Shown piece after piece: positions 54,349 to 64,000 of a stretch of 64,000 nucleotides of DNA. The notes under the pieces are model-generated. The model saw only the letters and a list, made by a program, of their open reading frames with translations, did no database searches and was not told the origin of the DNA. Numbering within the stretch: the stretch's first letter is position 1; each line of letters begins with the position of its first letter. Both the position numbers and the translations under genes were made by a program. The DNA is from Entonaema liquescens (lineage: Eukaryota > Ascomycota > Sordariomycetes > Xylariales > Xylariaceae), in NCBI GenBank assembly GCA_902805475.1, contig CADCSX010000007.1:124001-188000 (forward strand). The letters run 5' to 3'.

Positions 54349-57300
54349 AGGGCGTACGAGGTGTTTTAGTCACTCTTTTTTTCTGGATACCTCTTGTACG
54401 ATAGGAAGATGGGAACGTGGAGAGAAGGGAAGAGCGAAATCGTAATCAGGAAGTTCCAGATGGTTATACCCGGAGAGATACCCCAGGGCACTCAGATTGG
54501 CTTCACTTATGTGATAAAAAGTTGCGAGGCAAGCAACATCGGTTGGGTGGTGACGATGATACCTGTCCTTAGTCTTATTTTGAATATCCTATTTCCTTTT
54601 TCGTCGTTGTATGGATAGCCTATAATCGCTAAGTAATGATACATTATGAAGTTCAGTGTTATGAGTATGTGATGTGATCCTGGAGGATTGTTGTAAGTGA
54701 TTGGTACGCTTGTGCATGTTTTGATGGGGACCGGTCTCCTATTATTCTGGACAAAACAGCTTATAGAGTAAACTTTACGGCAATACTAGTGATAGATGTA
54801 CCCTGGGTTGCAAGTTCAACTACGACAGTGGTTCGCTGACAGGAAACCAACACGGAGGAATTGCTGGCTTTTGATATCCTTCATCAACTTGGCTCGTATC
54901 GAAATGGGTTGCTCCCCTTTTCTTCATTCGTCACACCGGCGCAGCTTTACCAAACCATTCCGTGCCATACCGACCATACTTAGCTGAAGTACATATCAAA
55001 TTACGTGTCTAGTCTTTTTCAACTAGGTATTGCTTTGACTATGGCCCTGCAGCGTGAGACCGCCATTGTCTTAGGTTTGGATTTTTGGCCTCTGAGCGAA
55101 AGAAATGTTACGTACGTCTTGGTGTTTGCCCTACGTACGACGCTTCCATTTGGTTAGGTATCTCGGATAGGCCGTTTCGGACGACGCCACACGTACGTAA
55201 AGCAAGCCACGGGACCGAGGGAGTCCCGAGACAGTTGTTACCGGTGTGGATTCGTGGAACTACCTAGGTACCTATTCATCGTGTGTGATAAGAATCGGGC
55301 TGAAGATACGCTGCGTCGACTGTATGCTAGTCTAGGCTGAGATTGTTTTTGGAGTTCACGTAGGAAAGGGGGGGATTTAGCAATTCGTTGCCTATTAAGC
55401 TGAAGCACTATTGGCAGACTACTTCTTCGAATACGCGTAATTGTTTGTTTGGGCTAACAAGACTAGACCTCGAGCTTTATAGCTTTCCAGATCATAGTAA
55501 GGGCGCCGTTGAAGTTGCGATATACGGCACTGCAAGCCAATGTCGTAACATCAGTTTTTCTATAGTCAGGCTATGGTACTTTCTCGTTTAAGAGTTTATA
55601 GCTGGTTAATTAACAGTTAGTTAGTCAAGTGTGAATAACGCATTGCCATGACAAACGGATGCGTATGTACTTTCCATTCTCTCATCGGGCGCATTCGTTG
55701 CAACGTATGGAGAAGAGGATATGCATCTCAACACACAGAATCTCGCGCGTGTTATAAGAGGGCTCTCGCGAGAAACATCAATAATAACAAAGAGTCCTTG
55801 GCGGAGAGAGGGACTTCACGAATGAATATCGCGAAATCCAATACCGGCCACTTCACCCCATGTCGCGAATAACGAAAAGAGATCAGACGACCCTGTAGCA
55901 ATCAGTGGGGCGCGCGCTGCAGCAAGGGTCCAAAAGGGAATGCAACGGGAGCAGGATTTCAGTTTTCCCTCGCTTAGGCTGTGCGGCACGGGAGGCACAG
56001 ACTAAGACGGCATTCGGTAGGGAGTCGGGCGCTTGTGAGCGAAGACAACCTTCAGAATATTGCTCGTAAGATTTTGGTGTACGATTGTGATGATGTTTAT
56101 GCGGACTAAGAATACAGATCGAAAGGTCTGGACGGTATCGGGCCCTAGCCTAGAACCAAATTCCGACGGCGCGGGCGTGCAGAGAGCTTCGTTATCTATG
56201 GCTTCGGAGTACCAACTGAATTTGGAACATCTGGCTGTTAGAGCGGGCCGTGGCCTTCCCTTGACAAACTCGATCTCGAAGAAGTGTAATTATGAAGTAG
56301 TTAGTTAAGCCTTCTATAGTACCTGGGATATGAGAAAAACAATAAAAAGAATCCTTTGCCTTAAAACCTCATGCTGTATGTAGCACATACAATATCAGGA
56401 ATCCTGTCTTGTTGCGGATGGTGTTTTACAATGGCAGCGCTCGTGCCCGCGCCAAGACGGATCGAGAAGGCGGCCGTACGCTTCCCGCTGCTAGGTTCCG
56501 CTAAGTACCTGGGTGGGATATCCTGCCAATCGGCGGTGATAGGTTGTCTCGTAATTGACGGGAATATCGTAATGTTATTTGTCACATGGTCAACCCGGGC
56601 CGTTTACTAGTTGAACGTTGTGATTGGGGAAGCTGGCTAATACATATAAAGCGCGTAGATGTATCGTATTCATTCAGCTCTCATGCCACATGCTTCAAAG
56701 TTACGCCGAGGAATAATTGGAGGATGAAGTGATATACTGTCCTAGTAGCGAATGGTGCTGTTAGTCGATGAATACCTTCTTGTCCGGGACTGGCTATTAA
56801 TTTATCGCCGCTAATCTGTTTGTCTGTTAATTGAACCGGCAGGCAAGTTCATCTGCTCAAAACCCCTCCCTTACATACCAACACTTGAATAGGCAATTCA
56901 TTCATTGCCTGGGTAAGCCTCACCTTCTAGGAGCCGTTCTAGAAGAATTGTACAGCGAAGCGATGTAACAAAATCGTGCGTGAGGCGAGCTTTCAGTAAG
57001 TGTTTTGGGGGGTTTGTTGTACAGAAATCTATGCAGAGTTCAGCTTGTATTACCAGGTTACCTCGCTCAATCCTTCTTCATTGGTATCTCTACGAATGAC
57101 ACTTCAGTATCTATATTCCGTTAGCTTGGCCATTGAGCATTTACGCCGCTTCCTTAGTATGTAATAACGGGAGTTGCTGTCGCGTGTCTTACGAACAAGG
57201 GTAGCGGAAAAGGTCAAAGCAAGCTCATGCTTTGGTCGACGCCACAGCTTTACTCCCTTATCTTGGCTCCGAACCCACGTTATCCATGTCGAAACCACGG

Positions 57301-58153
57301 CGCCAATCCCAGGATATGTATTTCTATTTGCCAGTTCTAATCAGCCAATATCCTCGGAGCGACGTACCGGTATCGCCCAGTGAGAGGACCCATGAGAAGG
57401 GAGAGCGGGGATACGGCTCTTCGCTCAGCTAGATCTAAATTCGAAGCATTCTAAGTGGCGAATGCCATTATCATACCACATATTCCAGGTTATTGTTTCA
57501 CGGGCTTAGTTAGCTGGAATATAGTAACTCTAGCACAGGTGGGCTATCCATTTCTACTTATCTGCTGTAGGGTAGGGTTGCGGCAATATTCCATCAAGTA
57601 CCTAGGTAGGAATATGGCTTATTGCGGTTGGTTCATGCCTTGAGACATCTCTACTACATGGTAGCATGGGGGGCAGCCTGTCGAATCGAACTGGCTACTA
57701 CCCTCACCTTCCCGATATGGCCTCAGATCCTCAGCAAGATGCGGTCTTCCAACTGGACGAAAATTCGGTAGAATCGTTCTCAATAAGACTCGTATCAGTG
57801 GACCGAATAGATATCCTACCCTACTTTGCCCGCCTACCTAATCTAGGGTTCACCAGGGTCTGTATACATACTTGGCATCTTATCTCTATTAGTGGAAACC
57901 CTCGGCCCACCTAGCCTAGATAGAGACCGCTAGACTGGAACCTGGGGTCTTTGAGGGATGTTGCACACGGCGGTTGCGATGTAACGTGGAGTCACTGAAC
58001 TTTATCGGAAGGGGGCGTCGTTAGTAGGTAGGTATATTAGAGAAGCATGTCGTTCCTTCTTGTGCGTGGGACGCGACCTGTCTCGAGCTTCTTCCCAAGA
58101 TACTCAATCCATCCATTCACGTAGCTTTCGTCTCGGATCAGACATCTACGACT
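54349..58153. other. Intergenic, no gene seen
   Basis: About 3.8 kb between the HAM1-like gene and the OPT transporter. Open frames of 60-93 codons have no family motif. TACCTAGGTA-type palindromes recur (for example near 55263 and 57600). No RNA gene was recognised. Confidence 0.55.
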
Positions 58154-60752
58154 ATGGCTTCGACTGAAAGCCACCCGGCGGATGTCGCCGAGAAGACGAC
58201 GAAGATGTCGGCTGTCGGAAAAGAGGGTGATGAGAAAATCGACATCGTCGATGTAGATGTCCAGGCCATCGAAGAGGAGCTTGATCTCTACGTGCCTCTA
58301 AAGATGGATGGCAGCTTTGTCGACGAGCATGATCCCCTAACGGTCCGCGCCGTCATAATTGGTATCGTCTTAGGCAGTCTTGTCAATGCTTCTAATTTAT
58401 ATTTGGGTGAGCTTCTCTCATGGCGGAGTTGCTAGAGTGAATGTTGTTCGCTAACTATGCGATAGGGTTGAAAACTGGGTTTACCTTCGCGGCCTCTATG
58501 TTTGGGGCGATTTTCGGATATGGCATCATCAAACTCTGCTCGAAAACTACCATCCCTATAATCGGCGGTTCTTTCGGTCCTCAAGAGAACAGCATTATTC
58601 AAGCTGCAGCCCAAGGTGCGGGTGGTGTCACAGGTATCTTCGTTGCAGGTATACCGGCGATGTACCAACTTGGCGCGCAGACGGGTGTTCCTAAGGATCA
58701 ATTCGGCGCAATTATCACAATCACTCTTGTCTGCTCGTTCTTTGGTATATTCTTCGTCGCCCCTCTCCGAAAGTTCTTCATCATCCAGGTTGGCCGAGAA
58801 TTGAAGCTGCTCTTCCCCACTGCTACTGCTGTAGCTCTTACCATTAGGTCGATGCACGCTGGCGCCGCCGGTGCTGGGGAGGCTCTTAGCAAGCTTAAAG
58901 CCCTCAGCTTATCCTTCACGGCTGCGCTTGTCCAACGAGTGGCATCGTATTATGCTGTTGGTATCCTGTATGACTGGCATGTTTTCACTTGGATTCACAT
59001 CTGGAGTGGTGTAAGTCAAAGATTCCTATTGTTCCATCCGTTTGTGGATGGTTCTCTCCCCCATTGGGACGGCAGAGCCAGGAAGCTAATGCTATTTTTT
59101 ATATGTTAGTACACTAGCTGGGCTATGAACATTGAGAGCTGGGGTTGGTGGTTTGAGTGGACTCCGGCGTTCATAGGAAGCGGTATCCTCATCGGCATGA
59201 ACTCCGCCCTCTCTATGTTTGGCGGTGCTGTCCTTGCTTGGGCAATCATTGGGCCTCTTCTCGTCCACTACGGCGAATGTATCGGCAAGCAACAAGTTGA
59301 GGATGATCCACGATGGGCTGATTGGTACTCATTTGCTTCTCTCAACAACCTCGGACACGAAACTCCGTCTCCACGTTACTGGCTCCTTTGGCCCGGTGTG
59401 CTTATAATGGTCGCAACGTCAATTGCGGAACTATTTGTGCAGTATAAGGTGATCGGATATGCCGCCAAGGTAGTCTGGCAGAAGATCTGTGCCAACATCA
59501 ACCTCGTCTTGTCCAAGCGCGGTAAGACCTCTGCTTACTTTGCCAAGCGCGCCGAGAGGGAAGTAAAGGCGAGCGAGAATATCATCGAGGATCCGGCGCC
59601 ACCACACGAGCAAGTGCCATTATGGATGTGGTCAACCGGTCTCGTCGTCACCGTCGCCGCGGGCATGGTTATCTTCGAATTTCAATGGGGTATGAATCCA
59701 GGTCTGACCGTTTTGGCTTGTGTTCTGGCCATTTTGTTCTCTTTCGGTATGTATAACCCCTTAATAGTCTCTGTTGCTTTGAATCTATAGTTGCTAACGA
59801 CTAGCAGTAAGTCGAATGGCCCTATTATTTCCGTCCCCCGTGGAATAAGGTAGAATATCCCCTAGAGACAGGACTAAGAGGCTAACATAAGGTACTTGAA
59901 GCTTGCCGTTCAAATTGGCGCTGTAACAGATAACTCCCCGTTAACGGCCGCGTCGAAAGCCAGTCAGCTTATTTTTGGTGCTGCTACCAAAAACAGTGGC
60001 TTCTCGGTCAAAGATGCGCAGCGAGTCAACCTGGTCGCTGGCGGTCTGGCTTCTGGAGCTGCTGACGTCGCATTTTCATTGACATCCGACTTCCGTACTG
60101 GTTTCCTGTTGGGAACGTCACCGGTTAAGCAGTGGTACGCTCAAGCCCTCGGGTCTGTCGTTTCCATCTTCCTAGCTCCAGGAATGTTTGTGCTCTTTAC
60201 TAGCGCGTATCCGTAAGTAATCCCGTCATAAGTTTGTAAAGATCTCTGCGTGGGATTCCTGCTAACCGTTGAAAATTTAGCTGTATTCTCGACGCGTCGG
60301 CCGAACACTGCGCCTTCGCTGTCCCTTCAGTATCAGCATGGGCTGCTGTTGCACAGGCTGTCACAGACCCAGACGTCAGCATCCCTCTATCGTCAGGGAT
60401 TTTCTCCATCGTTATGGCGGTCTTTTGCGTAGGCCAAGTTATATTCAGACATTTCTACCTTGTGGGCGAACGTGAAAAGTACCGCCAATACCTCCCGAAC
60501 TGGGGCGCTGTAGCGTTGTCGTTCGTCCTTCCTAATCCCGTGTTTACGACAGCTGCCTTGTTCGGTGCTACCCTGGCGTGGATATGGAGGAAGTGGAACA
60601 TCAAGAGCTTCGACCTTTATGGATATGCAGTTGCGGCTGGCTTCATCGCTGGAGAGGGCCTTGGAGGTGTTATTGGTGCTGTTCTCCAGATCAGTGGAGT
60701 TTCAGGAGACGTTCTTGGCACCACGGCCGGTTGCCCTGCTGGCTATTGCTAA
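58154..60752 (+). CDS. OPT-family oligopeptide/metal-chelate transporter
   Basis: Polytopic proton-coupled importer of the oligopeptide transporter family; substrates in fungi include small peptides and siderophore-like chelates. Tentative exons 58154-58406, 58466-59010, 59110-59746, 59879-60212 and 60281-60752 give about 746 residues, normal for the family. The hydrophilic N-terminus is acidic (EKIDIVDVDVQAIEEELDLY). Family motifs: DPLTVRAVIIGIVLGSLVNA, GGSFGPQENSIIQAAAQGAG, WWFEWTPAFIGSGILIGMNS, SPRYWLLWPGVLIMV, ASKASQLIFGAATKNSG and GEGLGGVIGAVLQISGVSG. About 14-16 hydrophobic segments are present. Exon 3 ends in phase 1, and the best-conserved continuation (LAVQIGAVTD) does not follow in frame from the nearest AAG acceptors. 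The acceptor at 59877-59878 restores frame but adds non-conserved residues, so this junction is doubtful. Confidence 0.85.
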
Positions 60753-61618
60753 TGGCTCTTTTATAATGTCTATTATACCCCGGCTACGATAAGTATGAGT
60801 GGCTAGAAAGATTATGCTAGTTAGAAGATTAAAACAAAATACCCGTTATTTATTTATCGTCTTGCTCGTTCGTGTGATGATGAGGCCTCTACCGGTGGCC
60901 CCCCATCTACGGCTAAGTAAAGGTAGCCAGTTAGCTAGGAGGTAGGAAGAGCAAAAGGGAGATATGATGAATGATGAATGATGTGACTTGAGCTAATGAG
61001 ACTAGAGTCGGCTTATTCGGAACTACCTAAGGTTGTACTATAGCAAGTACTTATGCATCTAAGAACCTTGATTAAACCATTTCTTACATAATCGCTGCTC
61101 ATTGCTTAGGTACCTATACATGCGGGTAGTTAAAGGGGTAACCAGGTAGCTAACTGATATATCATACATTAGGTAAAATATATATTTCTTCTTCAACTTA
61201 TCCCAAGCTGCTATGTTTTATGTTCTCACTTTGTCAAGTCATTGGAAGACTTATTGTACGGATTAATTAGGTAGGTATATTGAATTGTTCGTTACAGTAT
61301 AAAAGCTATCATAACAAACTGTGCTAGCATACTAGACAAGCCCCACTTAGTACGCCTTGTAGGAAGGACTAACCCTCACGCGTAAAGTGGAACATCGCTA
61401 TCAATTAGTTGCTACCGCGACGCGACGTAAGTTCCAAGTTAAAGGCGAAAAGAAAAACAATTCAATGTCAAACTTCAACAACTTAAACTTACCAATTCTG
61501 TTACGACAATCCGATCAATTCTGATAGCCATCGTTGATACGATGCTGGTCAGAAGCGATCCCCTGGATTACGGGTAGATGCAGTCAGCTTCTATATCTAA
61601 AGTGTGATATGAGAAGTG
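60753..61618. other. Intergenic, no gene seen
   Basis: AT-rich 866 bp between the OPT transporter and the last gene, both plus strand. Nothing was recognised beyond the expected 3' end and promoter. Confidence 0.55.
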
Positions 61619-64000
61619 ATGGCTCCTGGACAGAATACCTTTTCCATCATACCGAACGCGCTATGCGCCATCAATGGCGGCCTGGACGCTCCTCCATCTC
61701 GCCCTAGCAAGCGGCCTATGACCTCTAAGCAGGCCAAGAAAGCATATCAAAAAACGAACAAGGGCCCTAAGCTATCCAAAGCCGAGCAGCGACGACAGGA
61801 ACTCTTGGAACAGGATCGCATACGTCGAGAATTTGAAAAGGAAAAGAATCAGGCTCGCGCAAGGGCTGCGCGAGATAAGAAAAAGGAGAAGGAAGAAAAA
61901 GAGCGTGCTGAGAAGAAGAAGAAAGGGTTGCCGTTAGTCGATGTACGCCCATCGCAAGCTACAATTGCCTGGTTTGTTCGTGGTGATAAAAAGAAGAAGC
62001 CCGAAGGCCAAGCAGTAATAAACTCGCCGGTTGCCGATCAAGACGAGAGCGATGGGAGTGACGACAGCAATAGCGTTACCCGATCAGGTGAAGATGAGCC
62101 AGAGCCGCCGCCGAAAAAGCAAAAGACAGTGCTTCAAGATACGGAACACAGTCCGAGCTTTACAGGGGGGTTGAATTGTTCGGCATCACCACTCCGGGAT
62201 CTAGACTCCCGAGGTACTCCGCAAGCGGCTAACAACGCAGTTAAAAGTCCGATTCAAGAATGCCAAATGACAGAACATCTGACTTCCGATTTAGATGGTC
62301 TTGCTATGATGGCACTTCCGGAGGAACTATTTAATGATCCAGTTGATGCTATAAGCAATTCACTCAAAGATGATGTCGATCTTGATATGGATTCCCTCAC
62401 ACAAGAAGAGATAATTCCTAATAGCCCATCGTCATCTAAACCGCTGGGTCATTGTCGTTCACCAGTCATAGCTGAGGAGTCGCTACCAGTGCAAAAGGCC
62501 AAGGAGAGCATATCGCCGCCAGCTGATCGGTCCCCCCTCCAAATACTGGGTGTAAGCGATGTCAACTCAAGGATTGCCGATACGCCCCAGGAGCCGGACC
62601 CTGACCAAGTGAAGCCGATAGATCATGCACCGAGTCCTGCCTTAGATACATCAGTAAACGTCCCCAAGGACACACGGTCGTCAATTTCATCGTCGAAGTC
62701 TTTTCAGCACCCCAAAACTCCGATGGGACCCCCTCCAATACCACCAAGGTTCAAATCCCGTTGTAATTTACCAGCTGAAGATCCGAGGACACCTCCTTTC
62801 TTACCTAACCGGACTCATGCTTCTAGTTTTCGCTCTGTCTCTAACCCTAACCCTAAATCCAGCCAACGTCACAACGTCCTTCAAAGAACGCAAGAGGAGC
62901 AGCCACCAACAAGTACTCAGATGTTCGTGCTCGGGAACCTCGATGACCTTTTCCCAAGTCCTTCACAAGAAGTGAGGGAAATATTTGGAGAATCGAAACT
63001 TGGTATTGGAGGGAATAGCACCAGGCCAAAATTCAAAGCCACTTATACAAACAAGTCTCCTATTAACAGGAACCTGGCCAATAAGTCGGTATCGGCTATG
63101 TCGGGTCATAACCGGTTCAGTTCTGCTACGAAGAACAGTAAAATGGAGAATGGACCTAGCCAGGACTGCTTCTCGTCCATACAAGCAAGGGATTCTCATT
63201 TGCCTCCTATTGCTAGTATCCGCTCCTCAGGTAACTCGGAGTCATTTGACATGCCGTTTTTCTCAACACAGGATTTCTTCCTCTCATCGCAAGATCTAGA
63301 AGATCTTGGAGGTGGGCAAGGATCCCCATTGGGGCTTGAAGGTAGGAATGGTCGAAGTAGCTATGACCCGACCTCAGATAAGTTGGCTTCGAATGGCGAT
63401 ATCGGTTCGACCAACCCATTGCATCCACCGGCCCAGAGGCAGCCTAGAGGCTCGGAAACAGACTATCAAATTAGCCCAGCTTGCGATAGGAGTCGATCGA
63501 TTCATGCTCATTTACTTGGGGAGCCTACTGTACTTCAAAACCCAGAGCCGATATGCGGGGAAAACACAACACCGAATACACTCTCAGAGAGCACTCGTCC
63601 ACATGCTAGTCGCTCTAGAGACAAACCTAATCTTCAAACTCCTTCAGACAGTATGCATGTTGTGACCTCCGAGACCCCACAAACGAAACCACTTAGTATG
63701 CTACAAGCAGAAAAGAATACGGCGCGCCCGCAGGCCTCACCCAAGCCCTTTTTTAATTCAAGCGATAGAGAGGTACATCGCATATATACCAAGGAGAGGA
63801 TAAAGACCGCCGCGTGGGAAAGAGGGTCTACCCGGCGGAATACACAGCAGGAACAAGAACATCTCCAGAGGCCAGAGGACGAAAAACCAAAGAGGCCGAT
63901 ACCGGTATATGCGATAGGAGATGGAAAACAAAATAACAGCCAACCTAGCGCGTCTAAACCAGAACCAAGAACTGGAAGCCCAGCCGCTCAGCCATGTGAT
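61619..64000 (+). CDS. Long disordered, probably nuclear protein, 3' end outside window
   Basis: Open from the ATG at 61619 to the right edge without a stop or needed intron: 794 codons, incomplete. It opens MAPGQNTFSIIPNALCAING. Residues 45-105 form a strongly charged Lys/Glu/Arg helix, probably a coiled coil with nuclear-localisation potential (AEKKKKGLPLVDVRPSQ). Residues 113-120 read QATIAWFV, close to the PCNA-interacting QxxIxxF pattern but lacking the second aromatic. The rest is Ser/Pro-rich and acidic with short conserved-looking blocks: LDGLAMMALPEELFNDPVD, FVLGNLDDLFPSPSQEVREI, and MPFFSTQDFFLSSQDLEDL. The final visible part, RIYTKERIKTAAWERG with the residues after it, is basic. 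I do not recognise the family. A genome-maintenance or chromatin role is a guess from composition and the PIP-like motif. Confidence 0.8.
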   Translation, partial: MAPGQNTFSIIPNALCAINGGLDAPPSRPSKRPMTSKQAKKAYQKTNKGPKLSKAEQRRQELLEQDRIRREFEKEKNQARARAARDKKKEKEEKERAEKKKKGLPLVDVRPSQATIAWFVRGDKKKKPEGQAVINSPVADQDESDGSDDSNSVTRSGEDEPEPPPKKQKTVLQDTEHSPSFTGGLNCSASPLRDLDSRGTPQAANNAVKSPIQECQMTEHLTSDLDGLAMMALPEELFNDPVDAISNSLKDDVDLDMDSLTQEEIIPNSPSSSKPLGHCRSPVIAEESLPVQKAKESISPPADRSPLQILGVSDVNSRIADTPQEPDPDQVKPIDHAPSPALDTSVNVPKDTRSSISSSKSFQHPKTPMGPPPIPPRFKSRCNLPAEDPRTPPFLPNRTHASSFRSVSNPNPKSSQRHNVLQRTQEEQPPTSTQMFVLGNLDDLFPSPSQEVREIFGESKLGIGGNSTRPKFKATYTNKSPINRNLANKSVSAMSGHNRFSSATKNSKMENGPSQDCFSSIQARDSHLPPIASIRSSGNSESFDMPFFSTQDFFLSSQDLEDLGGGQGSPLGLEGRNGRSSYDPTSDKLASNGDIGSTNPLHPPAQRQPRGSETDYQISPACDRSRSIHAHLLGEPTVLQNPEPICGENTTPNTLSESTRPHASRSRDKPNLQTPSDSMHVVTSETPQTKPLSMLQAEKNTARPQASPKPFFNSSDREVHRIYTKERIKTAAWERGSTRRNTQQEQEHLQRPEDEKPKRPIPVYAIGDGKQNNSQPSASKPEPRTGSPAAQPCD

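Noticed and set aside
57666..57914. 82-codon plus-strand open frame before the OPT gene
   Set aside because: No recognisable domain and no link by splicing to the OPT start.
62838..62858. Telomere-like CCCTAA units inside the last gene
   Set aside because: Only about two and a half units occur and they lie in frame in a Ser/Asn/Pro-rich coding segment, so chance coding sequence is the simpler explanation.

Overview
The window comes from a filamentous ascomycete, most likely a Pezizomycotina and perhaps a Sordariomycete. Genes are split by short spliceosomal introns (about 49-140 nt) with GTAAGT-like donors, CTAAC-like branch points and TAG/CAG acceptors. The gene set fits: a CRH-type cell-wall transglycosylase with a GPI tail, a HAM1-like protein, Dom34, Rrb1, an OPT transporter and a secreted beta-propeller lactonase. 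The class-level placement is inference. I saw no bacterial operons, CRISPR arrays, rRNA genes or intact transposons.

Layout. 1-12 kb: the 3' part of an EamA drug/metabolite transporter (+), a membrane-anchored aspartic-protease-like protein without the canonical catalytic motifs (-), a GH13 oligo-1,6-glucosidase/maltase (+), an aldo-keto reductase with an 11-nt microexon (-) and the ribosome-rescue factor Dom34 (+). 12-26 kb: a WDR44-like WD40 protein with a C-terminal zinc ribbon (+), the ribosome-assembly chaperone Rrb1 (-), a small four-helix membrane protein (+), a dihydroxy-acid dehydratase with 5-nt and 8-nt microexons (-), a seven-exon fructosamine-kinase-family protein containing a GC-AG intron (-) and a Myb/SANT-like protein (-). 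26-35 kb: a gene-poor stretch with simple repeats, followed by a pyrimidine-rich leader. 35-64 kb: a P/Q-rich protein with two SANT/Myb repeats (+), a Nudix-like gene whose conserved parts lie in three frames (+), a CRH-family GH16 enzyme (+), an NAD(P)-binding Rossmann protein (+), a secreted lactonase-like propeller (+), a HAM1-like lipid-binding protein (+), an OPT transporter (+) and the 5' 794 codons of a disordered nuclear-type protein that continues past the right edge (+).

The genes form no obvious pathway cluster. Two concern translation or ribosomes (Dom34, Rrb1), three the cell surface or secreted space (aspartic-protease-like, CRH, lactonase), three are transporters or small membrane proteins, and the rest are metabolic or regulatory. 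The most notable sequence-level observations concern gene structure. The first iron-sulfur cysteine of the dihydroxy-acid dehydratase is encoded by a 5-nt exon. An 11-nt exon is needed in the aldo-keto reductase. One fructosamine-kinase intron starts with GC. Three genes (glucosidase, Nudix, OPT) have junctions that do not splice cleanly and may carry lesions or sequence errors. Exon borders were read by eye from splice signals, reading phase and family conservation, without transcript data.
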